In this document: positions 19,185 through 28,380 of the stretch, piece by piece
Numbering within the stretch: the stretch's first letter is position 1
Layout of the letters: each line of letters opens with the position of its first letter
Source of the DNA: Idiomarina aminovorans
GTDB taxonomy: Bacteria > Pseudomonadota > Gammaproteobacteria > Enterobacterales > Alteromonadaceae
Direction of reading: 5' to 3'
Assembly (NCBI RefSeq): GCF_023155095.1
Contig: NZ_JAKNDA010000007.1
Coordinates: 33,715 to 97,714, forward strand
DNA: 64,000 nucleotides
Notes under the pieces: generated by a model
What the model saw: only the letters and a program-made list of their open reading frames with translations
Databases searched by the model: none
What the model was told of the DNA's origin: nothing
Translations under genes and position numbers: made by a program

Positions 19185-20402
19185 TCAGGCTAGCATTAGA
19201 CGAGCTTTGTTGATGCCTTCGAACAGCTTATCAACCTCGTCTAATGTATTGTAAATGGTAAACGACGCGCGCGCAGTCCCCGGAACCTTCAGGCGTTTCA
19301 TTAATGGTTGGGCGCAATGGTCGCCGGTACGAATGGCAATACCTTGTTTATCCAGCAAAAAACCAATATCGGCGGGGTGGGCACCGTCTAAAATAAAGCT
19401 TAGCACGCCAATTTTATTGTCGGCGTGACCAACAATGGTTAATCCGTCGGTTTGTTCAGCCAGCTTGGTTGCTTTGGCCAGCAAGGCTTGCTCGTGCGCT
19501 AAAATATCGGCGGCATCAAATTGTTGTAACCAATCAATTGCCGCAGCTAAACCAATAGCGCCGGCAATATTGGGAGTGCCAGCCTCCAGGCGGTTCGGTA
19601 ACTCACCCCAGGTGGCGTCCTGATAACTGACGGTGGCAATCATTTCACCACCGACTAGCCAGACCGGCCAGTCTTGCAATACTTCGTAGCTGCCCCAGAG
19701 TACTCCAATACCGGTCGGTCCAAATAGCTTGTGTCCGGAAAAAGCATAGAAATCACAGCCAATGTCCTGCACATCAATAGCACCGTGCGCAACGCCCTGT
19801 GCACCGTCAATCATGACCAATGCATCTTTGGCCTTGGCTGCTGCAGTGAGCTCTTTAACAGGGTTAATGGTGCCAAGCGCATTAGAAATATGCGGCATAG
19901 AAACGAAAACCGTGTTGTCACTTAAAAGAGAATGAAACTGTTCGATATTCAGTGAACCGTCTTCGTTTATGGGGACAACTTTTAGGCTCGCGCCAGAGCG
20001 CTTGCATGCCTGTTGCCAGGTTACCAGGTTAGCATGATGCTCCATCTCAGTAACCAGCACTTCATCACCGGCTTTTAGTCGCTGGGCAACGCCATTGGCG
20101 ACCCGGTTAATGCCTTCGGTTGTACCGCTGGTCCAGATAACTTCTTCCTGACGGTTAGCATGTATGTAGTCAGCCACTGTTTTACGTGCCGCTTCATAAC
20201 GACGGGTTGCTTCATCGGAAAGATAATGAGCGCCTCGATGAACGTTGGCGTTGCATTGAGTATAGTAATCCGTCAGCGCATCGATGACCGCTTGTGGCTT
20301 TTGCGTGGTGGCAGCGTTATCCAGATAAACTAACGGTTTACCATTAACTTCGCGATGCAGTATGGGAAACTGCTCACGTATTTGTGCAACGTTCAGGTTC
20401 AT
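19185..20402 (-). CDS. sufS: SufS cysteine desulfurase
   Basis: PLP-dependent group II desulfurase, 405 aa, releasing persulfide sulfur from L-cysteine. The PLP lysine is in FSGHKLFGPTG, the catalytic Cys in RTGDHCAQPLM, and the PLP-pocket His in TEMEHHANLV. The start overlaps sufD (ATGA). Confidence 0.95.
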   Translation of the reverse strand: MNLNVAQIREQFPILHREVNGKPLVYLDNAATTQKPQAVIDALTDYYTQCNANVHRGAHYLSDEATRRYEAARKTVADYIHANRQEEVIWTSGTTEGINRVANGVAQRLKAGDEVLVTEMEHHANLVTWQQACKRSGASLKVVPINEDGSLNIEQFHSLLSDNTVFVSMPHISNALGTINPVKELTAAAKAKDALVMIDGAQGVAHGAIDVQDIGCDFYAFSGHKLFGPTGIGVLWGSYEVLQDWPVWLVGGEMIATVSYQDATWGELPNRLEAGTPNIAGAIGLAAAIDWLQQFDAADILAHEQALLAKATKLAEQTDGLTIVGHADNKIGVLSFILDGAHPADIGFLLDKQGIAIRTGDHCAQPLMKRLKVPGTARASFTIYNTLDEVDKLFEGINKARLMLA

Positions 20403-21649
20403 TGCTGCTCCATCATACTTTCAAAGCGAGTTTTCAAAATAGGCTGTAACCAGTCTGCCAACGCTTTGTTAGGCATCTGGGAGACCATTTCCTGAACAAA
20501 ACCAAAGTTCAGCATCACCAGTGCCTGCTGCTTATCTATGCCGCGGGTCAGCATGTAATACAAGGCGTCTTCATCAATCTCAGCAACGGTTGCCCCGTGT
20601 GCGCATTGAACGTCATCCGCGTATATCTCAAGTTCTGGTTTGGTATTGATTTGTGCGCCGCGAGTCAATAACAAATTGCGGTTGTTCAATTCAGCCAGCG
20701 TTTTCTGCGCATGACGATGAATATGAATACGCCCGTTAAATACCGCTTTTGCCCGGTCACCAATAATGCCACGAGCGTTTTCCTCGGTAGTACCGTTGGG
20801 GGATGCGTGTTCAATAGTGCTGTGTAAATCAAAGTGCTGACGCGGTGCCAGTAAATACACATTATTAAACTTAGCAAACGCATGCTCACCAGCGTGTTCA
20901 ATATCCACGTCCAGGCGAGTTAGCTGGCTGCCATAACCTATTAAGGTACTGTTGAGTTTAGCGTGATCATGCAATTTAAAGTGGCTGCCGCCAATATGAA
21001 TGGCTTCGCCTTCGTGCAAAGCAAAACGGTAATGCTCCAGACGTGCTTTTTCCGCAATGTCGTACTCGGCAAACGCTGTGTTCAGACTGTTACCTGAGCC
21101 GCTGCCATGCTCGATAATGGTTGCCTGTGCGTTTTCGCCAACACGTACCAGGGTACGCTGATGCGACTCGATACCTGCCGAGGCAAAGTTAACGATACGA
21201 ATGGGCTGCTCAACTTTAGCACCGGCTGCAATATCAATAACAACACCTTGCTGCGCCAGCACGTCGTTAACCAGACCAAACAGATGGCGGCTGGGTTTTA
21301 CTTGTGCAAACAGCGCTTCTGCGGTTTGGCTGGGCGCTGAAAGCTCACTAATAGTGACACCTTCAGGCAGCTTAAGCTGACTGATGTCGGTGTTGAGCTG
21401 CCCATCGACAAAGACCAGATCCAGACTATTCAATCCCTCAATTAAAGGGGCTTCAGCGGTAGCATTAACGCTGGCTGCCTTGAGTTCTAAGTCAGCGACC
21501 GGATGCAATGACGTATAGCGCCAGGCTTCAGTACGGCGGGTAGGCCATTGCTGCTGTTTTAAAGTGTCCAAGGCTTGTGCCCGGACCGGAGATAGCCAAT
21601 CGTCAACGGTCGAGGCACGCTCTAAAACGTGGTTTAACCATTGGCTCAT
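20399..21649 (-). CDS. sufD: SufD, Fe-S scaffold subunit
   Basis: 416 aa beta-helix subunit of SufBC2D. The C-terminal core is typical: NTKPELEIYADDVQCAHGAT, then ALYYMLTRGIDKQQA. It overlaps both sufC and sufS by 4 bases, indicating tight coupling. Confidence 0.93.
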   Translation of the reverse strand: MSQWLNHVLERASTVDDWLSPVRAQALDTLKQQQWPTRRTEAWRYTSLHPVADLELKAASVNATAEAPLIEGLNSLDLVFVDGQLNTDISQLKLPEGVTISELSAPSQTAEALFAQVKPSRHLFGLVNDVLAQQGVVIDIAAGAKVEQPIRIVNFASAGIESHQRTLVRVGENAQATIIEHGSGSGNSLNTAFAEYDIAEKARLEHYRFALHEGEAIHIGGSHFKLHDHAKLNSTLIGYGSQLTRLDVDIEHAGEHAFAKFNNVYLLAPRQHFDLHSTIEHASPNGTTEENARGIIGDRAKAVFNGRIHIHRHAQKTLAELNNRNLLLTRGAQINTKPELEIYADDVQCAHGATVAEIDEDALYYMLTRGIDKQQALVMLNFGFVQEMVSQMPNKALADWLQPILKTRFESMMEQQ

Positions 21650-22404
21650 GCATCCACTCCTTCTGCTTCAGCTAACCAGGCATAACCTGACGCTTCGACT
21701 TCTTTAGCCAGTTCAGGGCCGCCGCTTTTCACAATTTTGCCGTTTGAAATAATATGCACATAGTCCGGCTGAATGTAATCCAGCAGGCGCTGATAGTGGG
21801 TAACGACAATGAAGCTGCGCTCGCCGTCACGTTGGCTATTTACGCCTTTTGCAACAACTTGTAACGCATCGACGTCCAGACCGGAATCGGACTCATCAAG
21901 TATGGCCAGTTTAGGTTCCAGCATGATCAACTGCATAATTTCGTTACGCTTTTTCTCACCGCCGGAAAAGCCTTCATTGACACCACGTTTTAAGAAATCT
22001 AACGGTAATTCAACTTGTTTACAGGCATCTTTGGCTTTCTTCAAAAATTCTGCAGAGCTTAGCGCGTTTTCGCCACGAGCTTCACGTATGGCATTCACGG
22101 ATTCCTTCATGAATTCCATATTGCTCACGCCGGGAATTTCGACCGGGTACTGGAAAGCCAGAAATATACCTGCCTGTGCGCGCTCTTCTACTTCCATGTC
22201 CAGTAAGTCTTTACCGTTCATTTCAACGCTGCCGCTTTCAACTTCGTAGCCGTCGCGACCCGATAAAACGTAACCTAAAGTACTTTTGCCAGCACCATTA
22301 GGTCCCATAATGGCGTGCACTTCGCCGGGTTTTATTTCCAGATCCAGGCCTTTCAAAATTGTTGTGTCTTCTACACGTGCGTGTAGGTCGTTAATAGATA
22401 GCAT
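21646..22404 (-). CDS. sufC: SufC, Fe-S assembly ATPase
   Basis: 252 aa ABC-type ATPase. Walker A GPNGAGKST is near residue 34, the signature FSGGEKKRNEI mid-protein, and Walker B AILDESDSGLD follows. It powers conformational change of SufB/SufD. Gap to sufB is 3 bases. Confidence 0.95.
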   Translation of the reverse strand: MLSINDLHARVEDTTILKGLDLEIKPGEVHAIMGPNGAGKSTLGYVLSGRDGYEVESGSVEMNGKDLLDMEVEERAQAGIFLAFQYPVEIPGVSNMEFMKESVNAIREARGENALSSAEFLKKAKDACKQVELPLDFLKRGVNEGFSGGEKKRNEIMQLIMLEPKLAILDESDSGLDVDALQVVAKGVNSQRDGERSFIVVTHYQRLLDYIQPDYVHIISNGKIVKSGGPELAKEVEASGYAWLAEAEGVDA

Positions 22405-22407
22405 TGT

Positions 22408-23844
22408 TTACCCCACTGAACCTTCAAGACTGATTTCAAGCAACTTACCGGCTTCCACCGCAAACTCCATTGGCAGCTCGCGGAATACTTCTTTACAGAA
22501 GCCATTGACAATCATTGAGACTGCTTTTTCAGGGTCCAGGCCTCGTTGCCGACATAAGAATAATTGATCGTCACTCACCTTAGAGGTGGTGGCTTCGTGC
22601 TCAACAATCGCGGTTGGATTGCTGCTTTCAATATACGGGAATGTGTGTGCACCGCACTGGTCGCCAATAAGCAGCGAATCACATTCGGTAAAGTTTCGTG
22701 CGCCTTCAGCGCCAGGCCCCATACGGACCAGCCCTCGGTATGCATTGTCACTGCGTCCGGCGGAGATACCTTTGGAAATGATGGTCGACTTGGTATTTTT
22801 ACCTAAGTGAATCATTTTGGTGCCGGTGTCGGCTTGTTGTCTGCCGCGGGTTAATGCTACGGAATAGAATTCGCCGACGCTGTTGTCGCCTTTTAGAATA
22901 CAGCTTGGGTACTTCCAGGTGACCGCTGAACCGGTTTCTACCTGAGTCCAGGAAATTTTAGCGTTCTTTTCACAAAGCCCACGCTTGGTTACAAAGTTGT
23001 AGATACCACCTTTGCCGTCTTCATCGCCCGGGTACCAGTTTTGCACCGTAGAGTATTTGATTTCAGCATCGTCCAGTGCGACCAGCTCGACTACCGCTGC
23101 GTGCAATTGGTTTTCATCGCGTTGCGGTGCAGTACAGCCTTCCAGATAACTGACGTGACTGCCTTCCTCGGCAACTATCAGTGTACGTTCAAACTGACCG
23201 GTGTTTTGTTCATTAATACGAAAATACGTAGAGAGCTCCATAGGGCAGCGAACACCCTTAGGAATATAAACAAAGGAACCATCAGTAAAGACTGCGCTGT
23301 TTAGTGCGGCAAAGAAGTTATCGCCACGGGGAACTACCGTACCTAAGTATTTTTTTACTAACTCAGGGTATTTATGAAGGGCTTCAGAAATCGGGCAGAA
23401 TATGACACCGGCTTCCTCGAGTTTCTCGCGGAAGGTCGTTACCACGGAAACTGAATCAAAGACGGCATCAACGGCTACACCGGCCAGCATTTCTTGTTCA
23501 TGCAGAGGAATACCCAACTTTTCATAGGTGCGTAGTAGCTCGGGATCTACCTCTTCTAATGACTGAGGTTTATCACTCATGCTCTTGGGCGCGGAGTAAT
23601 AGGAAATAGACTGGTAATCAACTTTGGGATAATCAACGTGTGCCCAGTCCGGCTCATCCATTTTTAACCAAGTACGATAAGCCTTTAGACGCCATTCGAG
23701 CATCCATTCAGGTTCGCCCTTGATGGCGGATAGACGAGCAATAACGTCTTCATCCAAGCCAATTGGAAAAGTTTCTGACTCTATTTCTGAAACGAAGCCT
23801 GCATCGTATTTGCGCGCAAGCGCCTGATCAATTTGTTCACTCAT
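22408..23844 (-). CDS. sufB: SufB, Fe-S scaffold subunit
   Basis: 478 aa scaffold on which clusters are built. Hallmarks include YKLGIP-type segment ([11 protein letters not shown]), [41 protein letters not shown] (split core), and the CHHH-region [21 protein letters not shown]. First gene of the operon; its promoter carries an IscR-like site. Confidence 0.95.
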   Translation of the reverse strand: MSEQIDQALARKYDAGFVSEIESETFPIGLDEDVIARLSAIKGEPEWMLEWRLKAYRTWLKMDEPDWAHVDYPKVDYQSISYYSAPKSMSDKPQSLEEVDPELLRTYEKLGIPLHEQEMLAGVAVDAVFDSVSVVTTFREKLEEAGVIFCPISEALHKYPELVKKYLGTVVPRGDNFFAALNSAVFTDGSFVYIPKGVRCPMELSTYFRINEQNTGQFERTLIVAEEGSHVSYLEGCTAPQRDENQLHAAVVELVALDDAEIKYSTVQNWYPGDEDGKGGIYNFVTKRGLCEKNAKISWTQVETGSAVTWKYPSCILKGDNSVGEFYSVALTRGRQQADTGTKMIHLGKNTKSTIISKGISAGRSDNAYRGLVRMGPGAEGARNFTECDSLLIGDQCGAHTFPYIESSNPTAIVEHEATTSKVSDDQLFLCRQRGLDPEKAVSMIVNGFCKEVFRELPMEFAVEAGKLLEISLEGSVG

Positions 23845-23896
23845 GATTTACCCACTTTAAAAGCTGCGGATGGGAATTTCGCCCGATACTGTGACT

Positions 23897-23925
23897 AGTA
23901 TAAAATACTTGACTAAAACACTCAA
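23897..23925 (-). promoter_or_regulatory. suf operon promoter
   Basis: On the minus strand TTGAGT (-35, 23920-23925) and TATACT (-10, 23897-23902) are separated by exactly 17 bases, 52 bases upstream of the sufB start. The IscR-like site covers the -35 and spacer, consistent with repression by holo-IscR. Confidence 0.7.
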
Positions 23926-23929
23926 CTTT
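23905..23929. promoter_or_regulatory. IscR type 1 binding site at the suf promoter
   Basis: The 25 bases match the E. coli type 1 consensus (ATASYYGACT-RWWW-YAGTCRRSTAT) at 23 of 25 positions by eye: left half ATACTTGACT, right half CACTCAACTTT, which departs only at the G and the penultimate A. It overlaps the promoter -35. The iscR gene is not in the window. Confidence 0.75.
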
Positions 23930-24044
23930 ATCTGCCGACCAACATTATACGGGATTACAGTTTTTTTGTCCCTTATTCCGACTGTTGTCAACGGGACCAC
24001 ATAGTGTGGCCGTTTGTCATTGCAGTTATTTCAGATAGAGCGCT

Positions 24045-24061
24045 TGTTACATTTTGTAACA
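24045..24061. promoter_or_regulatory. Perfect inverted repeat upstream of csgD
   Basis: TGTTACA-TTT-TGTAACA, a perfect 7-base inverted repeat with a 3-base centre, 122 bases before csgD. It looks like a dimeric regulator operator. The regulator is unknown; it does not match FNR/CRP or IscR. Confidence 0.4.
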
Positions 24062-24182
24062 TGTTATAAAGTGCAAAACTTTATGAAATAAAAATTAGTC
24101 ATGTATTATGGATGGCTTCACTTATTGTTATATCTCCTTGTAATTATAATATGGAGTAAGTTTTTTAAATTTAAGGGATGTT

Positions 24183-24830
24183 ATGGCGCGTTTTACTCAG
24201 TTAGCTTTAATTGAACATCAAAAGCGTACGCAGAACTTGGGGTTGCTTGCTGAGTCCTTAGAAATTTCGGTTGTCCATCGTACCTTCATTGAGCTTATCG
24301 AAAATCAGCCTGAGCAGGAAACTATGGTGGCTTACTCTTTGGGCTCTGAACAACTTTCCCGTTCAAATACAACAAATGAAATTGCGGCACTCACCAAAAA
24401 CTATCCATTATTTTTAGTCAATGCCAGAAGAGATGATATTCGTCCAAACCAGGCATTAAATCTGGGTGCTAGAGGTATAGTTTATGAAAACGATCATTTG
24501 GATCGAGTGTTAACAGCTATCAAGGTTATCAGTCAGGGAGAACTTTATTACCCAAGGTCACTTCTTTCCAATAAAATTGAAGAAATGATGCTGCGGCGTC
24601 ACGCTGATGAAGATTCATTTACCACCACATCGCAAGTCAATTCGCTTACCCCTCAAGAATTAAAAATTATCGAATTGGTAGCGACCGGTGCGCGGAATAA
24701 AGAAATTGCAGAGCAGTTAAATATTAGTGCTCATACAGTAAAAACGCACTTATCCTCAATTTTTAGAAAGACCGGAGCGCGTAACCGGGTTGAGCTTTTA
24801 AAGTGGTCGAGTTACGCGACATCCGGCTGA
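24183..24830 (+). CDS. csgD: CsgD-like LuxR-family regulator
   Basis: 215 aa. The N-terminal ~140 residues resemble a receiver fold but lack a clear phosphoacceptor Asp, as in CsgD. The C-terminal LuxR HTH is complete (SLTPQELKIIELVATGARNKEIAEQLNISAHTVKTHLSSIFRKT). It lies beside the csg structural and export genes and converges on csgG, so it is the likely curli activator. Homology to E. coli CsgD rests on architecture and context. Confidence 0.75.
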   Translation: MARFTQLALIEHQKRTQNLGLLAESLEISVVHRTFIELIENQPEQETMVAYSLGSEQLSRSNTTNEIAALTKNYPLFLVNARRDDIRPNQALNLGARGIVYENDHLDRVLTAIKVISQGELYYPRSLLSNKIEEMMLRRHADEDSFTTTSQVNSLTPQELKIIELVATGARNKEIAEQLNISAHTVKTHLSSIFRKTGARNRVELLKWSSYATSG

Positions 24831-24850
24831 GTAAAATATGGAAACAGAAG

Positions 24851-25612
24851 TTAGCTTTCTGCCCGCCAAAATCCTTGTATCTGCCCCTTCTCTATCAGTT
24901 CCTGTAGAGCTTTTTCCATTGCCTGTTTTACTGAGAGTTGCACAGGCTCGTTAGTAGAATAACCACCTTCAAACTCAGCTAAGCGGTTTAACGACACATA
25001 GCGAAATAAGCCGGCACGCAATTCTTGAGAAAAGACTTTTTTGCTTGCCGATACAGAGATTAAAACCTGACCGGTATAGACGTCGACAGCGCGTAAATAG
25101 ACAGATACCTGGTCTTCACGGTAGAGCTCCGACGCACCAATACCAAAATATTCGGCGCCAATACCACCGGTGCTTACGTTGGTGTCGTAGCTGATAATGC
25201 CGCCTTCTAGTAATAGCCTTGCTTCACGCAGCGGAGGCAGATCTGAATCTTTACTTGAATTATGGATTTTCCGTTCAGTTAGCAAGTTTTGCAGGTTTTC
25301 ACGCTCCATTGGCAAAAACCAACCAGACTCAAGCAACATTTGTGTCAGCATTGATGTTGCACCTTGGGTGACTGCGGTCGAAAAGCTTGAAACATTCGCT
25401 TGAGGCTTATACTGACCGGTTTGATCACGAAATGCATAAATTGAAACCGGAATGCGGCTTTTCGGAACGGGTTGTTCCTGAAGGGTTTTCATCATCGAGC
25501 TTGGTGCATCAATTTCGGCTGGAGTGATGTTCAAGTCTGTTGGTTTTGGCATCATCGCGCAACCGGACGTTGCCAGCGATAGAGCCATTAAAGTAATAAT
25601 ACGAATATTCAT
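24851..25612 (-). CDS. csgG: CsgG curli secretion channel lipoprotein
   Basis: Outer-membrane nonameric pore for curlin export. ATG 25612 gives a signal peptide with lipobox (LATSGCAMM, Cys18); the longer frame from 25657 would hide it. CsgG landmarks: PVSIYAFRDQTGQYKP, SVTQGATSMLTQ-type segment (AVTQGATSMLTQMLL), GGIISYDTNVSTGGIGAEYFGIG and YLRAVDVYTGQVL. 253 aa, slightly shorter than E. coli CsgG. Follows csgF after 10 bases. Confidence 0.93.
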   Translation of the reverse strand: MNIRIITLMALSLATSGCAMMPKPTDLNITPAEIDAPSSMMKTLQEQPVPKSRIPVSIYAFRDQTGQYKPQANVSSFSTAVTQGATSMLTQMLLESGWFLPMERENLQNLLTERKIHNSSKDSDLPPLREARLLLEGGIISYDTNVSTGGIGAEYFGIGASELYREDQVSVYLRAVDVYTGQVLISVSASKKVFSQELRAGLFRYVSLNRLAEFEGGYSTNEPVQLSVKQAMEKALQELIEKGQIQGFWRAES

Positions 25613-25622
25613 AGTCTTTCTC

Positions 25623-26009
25623 TTAAATCGCGGGCATTGTGATGACGGTTTGTTCACCGGTTTCGTTATGAGTTATATACACCAGGACGCTGCCATCCGG
25701 CTGACCAATAACTTCAACAGTGTATTCACCGGTGTCATAAAGCCCTTCTACGATTTCGCCATCAGCAATACGGCGAGTAAGGGAGTTAATTATGTTCCGC
25801 TCTAACGCATCCCTGAAACGATCAACAAAAGATCTGCCTTCATTGGGAGCGGTATGAGCATTTTGGTTCTGCGCTTTTTGTAATAAAAAGTTGCCGTTCA
25901 TTGGATTTCCGCCGAAACTTGGATTTATCGGCTGGTATACAATCTCTGTAGCACTAACCAATGTGGAAAAGAGCAATAAAGCCAGAGTGGTAATAAAAAG
26001 TTTTTTCAT
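25623..26009 (-). CDS. csgF: CsgF curli assembly factor
   Basis: 128 aa exported protein. After the signal peptide (ending SATEIVYQ) comes the CsgG-plugging N-terminal segment YQPINPSFGGNPMNG, diagnostic of CsgF, then NFLLQKAQNQN. It couples secretion to surface nucleation. 13 bases after csgE. Confidence 0.93.
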   Translation of the reverse strand: MKKLFITTLALLLFSTLVSATEIVYQPINPSFGGNPMNGNFLLQKAQNQNAHTAPNEGRSFVDRFRDALERNIINSLTRRIADGEIVEGLYDTGEYTVEVIGQPDGSVLVYITHNETGEQTVITMPAI

Positions 26010-26022
26010 ATTTAGCGCCTTT

Positions 26023-26400
26023 TTAGAATTTATTATGTTCCGGCGAATCGAAGACCGAGTCTGCTTTAATACGAGCGACTTGATTAATACTGATAAGGAT
26101 GGCCTTTTCAGCCAGTTTTTTTACGTCATTCTGGCGTCGTCCGAAATAGGTTTCGAACACCTTTTCCTGTTCCATTTCTACCCATAAATAGGTTCCCGCC
26201 TGTGGGTAAACGCGCTCATTGACAACAACTGTAATTCCGTTAGTTGAAGGAATGTCTCGCCAGTAGCTGGTGTAATAAAAGAAAAAGTCTTTGCCGAAAC
26301 GCGATATTGTTCTGTCCAGAACAACGCCACCAAGCTCAATTTCGTCAGCTTGGCTGAAAGGAGTCATTAGAATAAGAGCAAAAATAAGTTTCTTTAACAT
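26023..26400 (-). CDS. csgE: CsgE curli secretion specificity factor
   Basis: 125 aa periplasmic protein with a signal peptide (ending SQADE). CsgE features include ELGGVVLDRTISRFGKDFFFYY and ERVYPQAGTYLWVEME. It caps CsgG and selects cargo. Its start lies eight bases downstream of the U-tract of a strong hairpin that separates it from csgA. Confidence 0.92.
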   Translation of the reverse strand: MLKKLIFALILMTPFSQADEIELGGVVLDRTISRFGKDFFFYYTSYWRDIPSTNGITVVVNERVYPQAGTYLWVEMEQEKVFETYFGRRQNDVKKLAEKAILISINQVARIKADSVFDSPEHNKF

Positions 26401-26408
26401 AAGAGCCT

Positions 26409-26435
26409 AAAAAGCGGCCGCCAATAGCAGCCGCT
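26409..26435 (-). terminator. Intrinsic terminator/attenuator between csgA and csgE
   Basis: On the minus strand AGCGGCTGC and GCGGCCGCT (9-base stem, one T·G wobble) enclose TATTG and are followed directly by TTTTT. It lies after the csgA stop and just before the csgE Shine-Dalgarno and start, so it should lower csgEFG expression relative to csgBA. Confidence 0.75.
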
Positions 26436-26458
26436 CTATCTTGGAGTTTAATACTTAA

Positions 26459-27946
26459 TTAGTATTGAACAACGGTTGCTACGTTGTAGTCGCCTTGCTG
26501 ATAAACACTCATAGTGTTGCTATCGCTAAGCTGTCCACCTGTCACCGTATTATTGTTACCAATTTGTTCAACGTCAACGCTACCACTATTACCGCCTACA
26601 ATAAACGAACCTTCGTCACCGGCGATAACGTTGTTATTACCTTCTTGAACAAATGAGATAAGGTTATCATTACCACCGATAATGGTATCGATTAAGTTGA
26701 TGTCTCCAGTTTGCTCTGACTTTAGCTCGTTACCAGAGGTGGTGCCTGCATCGTAAGAATATGCTAGCAACGTGTTGCTGTCTCCGTGTTGGCGCGCATA
26801 AAGGTCATTATCATCGCCGGCAATGACAATTTCTGTTGTATTAGCATCGCCAATTTGTTTGCTGTCAGCTTCGTTATCTGCGCCAATTAATGCAACACCG
26901 TTAGAGTTGTCATCACCACGACTGGAAATACGAATGTCGTTGTATTCGCCAGAAGACTCTGCACTAGCAATATTGTTGTTTCCATCCTGGTCTATATCAA
27001 TGATGTGGTCATCACCTTCCGTTGCAAATACTGCATAGTTGTTATCACCTTCTTGATGCGCATCAACCGTATTGTAGTTACCAACCATGCCCGTAGGCGC
27101 TTCTACGATATTAGCATTACCTTCCTGCTGCACAGCGATTTCGTTAACGTCACCCTGAACCGGTTGAATCAGGAACTCGTTAGCTGAGCCATCTTGATAA
27201 ATGTCGATATAATTTTCATCACCAGATAGTGACTGTGCAATGAAAGTGTTCAGTGAACCCGTCTGCTCTACGTAAACGTCATTCAAGTCACCATTAGCGC
27301 CAATAACACCGCCGACATTGGTGTCACCTTCTTGAAAAGCTTCGAATGAGTTTAAGTTGCCGGTTGCATTGAAGTAACCGGCTTCGTTTGAAGCACCCGA
27401 TTGGTCAGCTCTAAAGGCGTTGTCATTACCTTCAATTTGGAAGTTGGCCCAGTTAGAGTCGCCGAGTTGTATAATATCGGCAATATTGTAGTCACCAGTG
27501 AGCTCAATAGCACCTTCGTTTCCAGCTCCTGCTTGCTCTACAAAGGCAGCGTTACCATTACCGCTCAGAAAAACAGCAGATGCGTTAAAGTCGCCTTCTT
27601 GTAGGCTGGTTAACAGGTTGTCATCACCAGTAACCTCGGAGTCGAAGATATTCCAGAAGCCAGACTGCTCACCTTCGACCGTGTTGAAGTCGCCTGTGAC
27701 GTAAGTATACGCTTCTTGAAAGTCGTCAAGTTGTAACAATGAGGTCTCGTTTCCTTCACCGTATTGATCAGCATACGCCCAATTTAAAAATCCGCCTTGC
27801 TCAACGTACATATCGTTGCCAAGTTCAACCGCATCTGAGGAATCTTGGTTTATAACGGCCATGTGTGTATCTGCATTTGCGTAACCTGAAAATGCCAAAC
27901 CTAAAGCTAAAGCAATAGCACTTTTTTTAATGATTGTATTAGACAT
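26459..27946 (-). CDS. csgA: Long CsgA-like curlin (major amyloid subunit)
   Basis: 495 aa, about three times E. coli CsgA. A signal peptide (ending ANADTH) is followed almost wholly by about 20 units of 22-24 residues with the pattern G-D/N-x-N-x5-Q-x-G-D-x-N, a curlin repeat variant with Asp/Asn-rich turns. Very few Lys/Arg, so strongly acidic. Ends in a Q-Y terminal strand (VATVVQY). Preceded by GGAGA. The repeat count is by eye. It should polymerise as extracellular amyloid after CsgB nucleation. Confidence 0.88.
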   Translation of the reverse strand: MSNTIIKKSAIALALGLAFSGYANADTHMAVINQDSSDAVELGNDMYVEQGGFLNWAYADQYGEGNETSLLQLDDFQEAYTYVTGDFNTVEGEQSGFWNIFDSEVTGDDNLLTSLQEGDFNASAVFLSGNGNAAFVEQAGAGNEGAIELTGDYNIADIIQLGDSNWANFQIEGNDNAFRADQSGASNEAGYFNATGNLNSFEAFQEGDTNVGGVIGANGDLNDVYVEQTGSLNTFIAQSLSGDENYIDIYQDGSANEFLIQPVQGDVNEIAVQQEGNANIVEAPTGMVGNYNTVDAHQEGDNNYAVFATEGDDHIIDIDQDGNNNIASAESSGEYNDIRISSRGDDNSNGVALIGADNEADSKQIGDANTTEIVIAGDDNDLYARQHGDSNTLLAYSYDAGTTSGNELKSEQTGDINLIDTIIGGNDNLISFVQEGNNNVIAGDEGSFIVGGNSGSVDVEQIGNNNTVTGGQLSDSNTMSVYQQGDYNVATVVQY

Positions 27947-27969
27947 AATTGTTCTCCAATGATTTGTTC

Positions 27970-28380
27970 TTATTTGAACTGCGTTATGGACATTTCAGCG
28001 GCAGCACCTGCTTGCTGAATGGTTATTGAGTTGCCATCCCCAAGTTGTTGAAGCTGAATAACATTGCTTTGCCCAACTTGGAGAATAGTCGCTGAATTAC
28101 TGCGTCCTGATTGCTCTGCAGTGACAGAATTATTTAACCCTTGCTGTTCGACAGTCAGGGTGTTTTCCAACCCGTACTGAGCGAGGTATACATAGTTTTG
28201 CTCGCCTACCTGAGCGATAGAAGTGAGGTTATACGACCCTAGTTGAGCAATTTCTGCATGGTTTGCAAGGGACTGCCGCTCCAGTAACCCTGCTAGAGCA
28301 ATAGGGATATCGTTAGCTGCTCCCGGAAGAGAAACCAACATCACCACTGTTGCTGTTAAAAGTTGTTTGAAAAAAGTCAA
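27970..28380 (-). CDS. csgB: CsgB-like minor curlin / nucleator
   Basis: 136 aa with a signal peptide (ending GAAND) and four to five curlin repeats (ANHAEIAQLGSYNLTSIAQVG, split across units; QxGxxNxxxxxQ). Starts at TTG 28378-28380 with AAGGTG 8 bases upstream; no suitable ATG precedes it. It sits before csgA, as nucleators usually do. The start region can fold into a hairpin. Confidence 0.82.
   Translation of the reverse strand: MTFFKQLLTATVVMLVSLPGAANDIPIALAGLLERQSLANHAEIAQLGSYNLTSIAQVGEQNYVYLAQYGLENTLTVEQQGLNNSVTAEQSGRSNSATILQVGQSNVIQLQQLGDGNSITIQQAGAAAEMSITQFK

Larger units (their letters stand above)
23845..24182. other. Divergent intergenic region between sufB and csgD
   Basis: 338 bases without a gene. 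The left part holds the sufB promoter and IscR site. The right part is AT-rich and holds a 17-base palindrome (24045-24061) and the probable csgD promoter, with TATAAT at 24145-24150 and no good -35. No small ORF with a convincing Shine-Dalgarno was seen. Confidence 0.6.

Noticed and set aside
21809..22249. Open frame of 146 codons on the plus strand
   Set aside because: Antisense to sufC, serine-rich shadow sequence without a Shine-Dalgarno.
26459..27946. Regular repeats as a possible CRISPR or minisatellite
   Set aside because: The periodicity is at protein level (22-24 residue curlin units); DNA repeats are not identical and there are no spacers.
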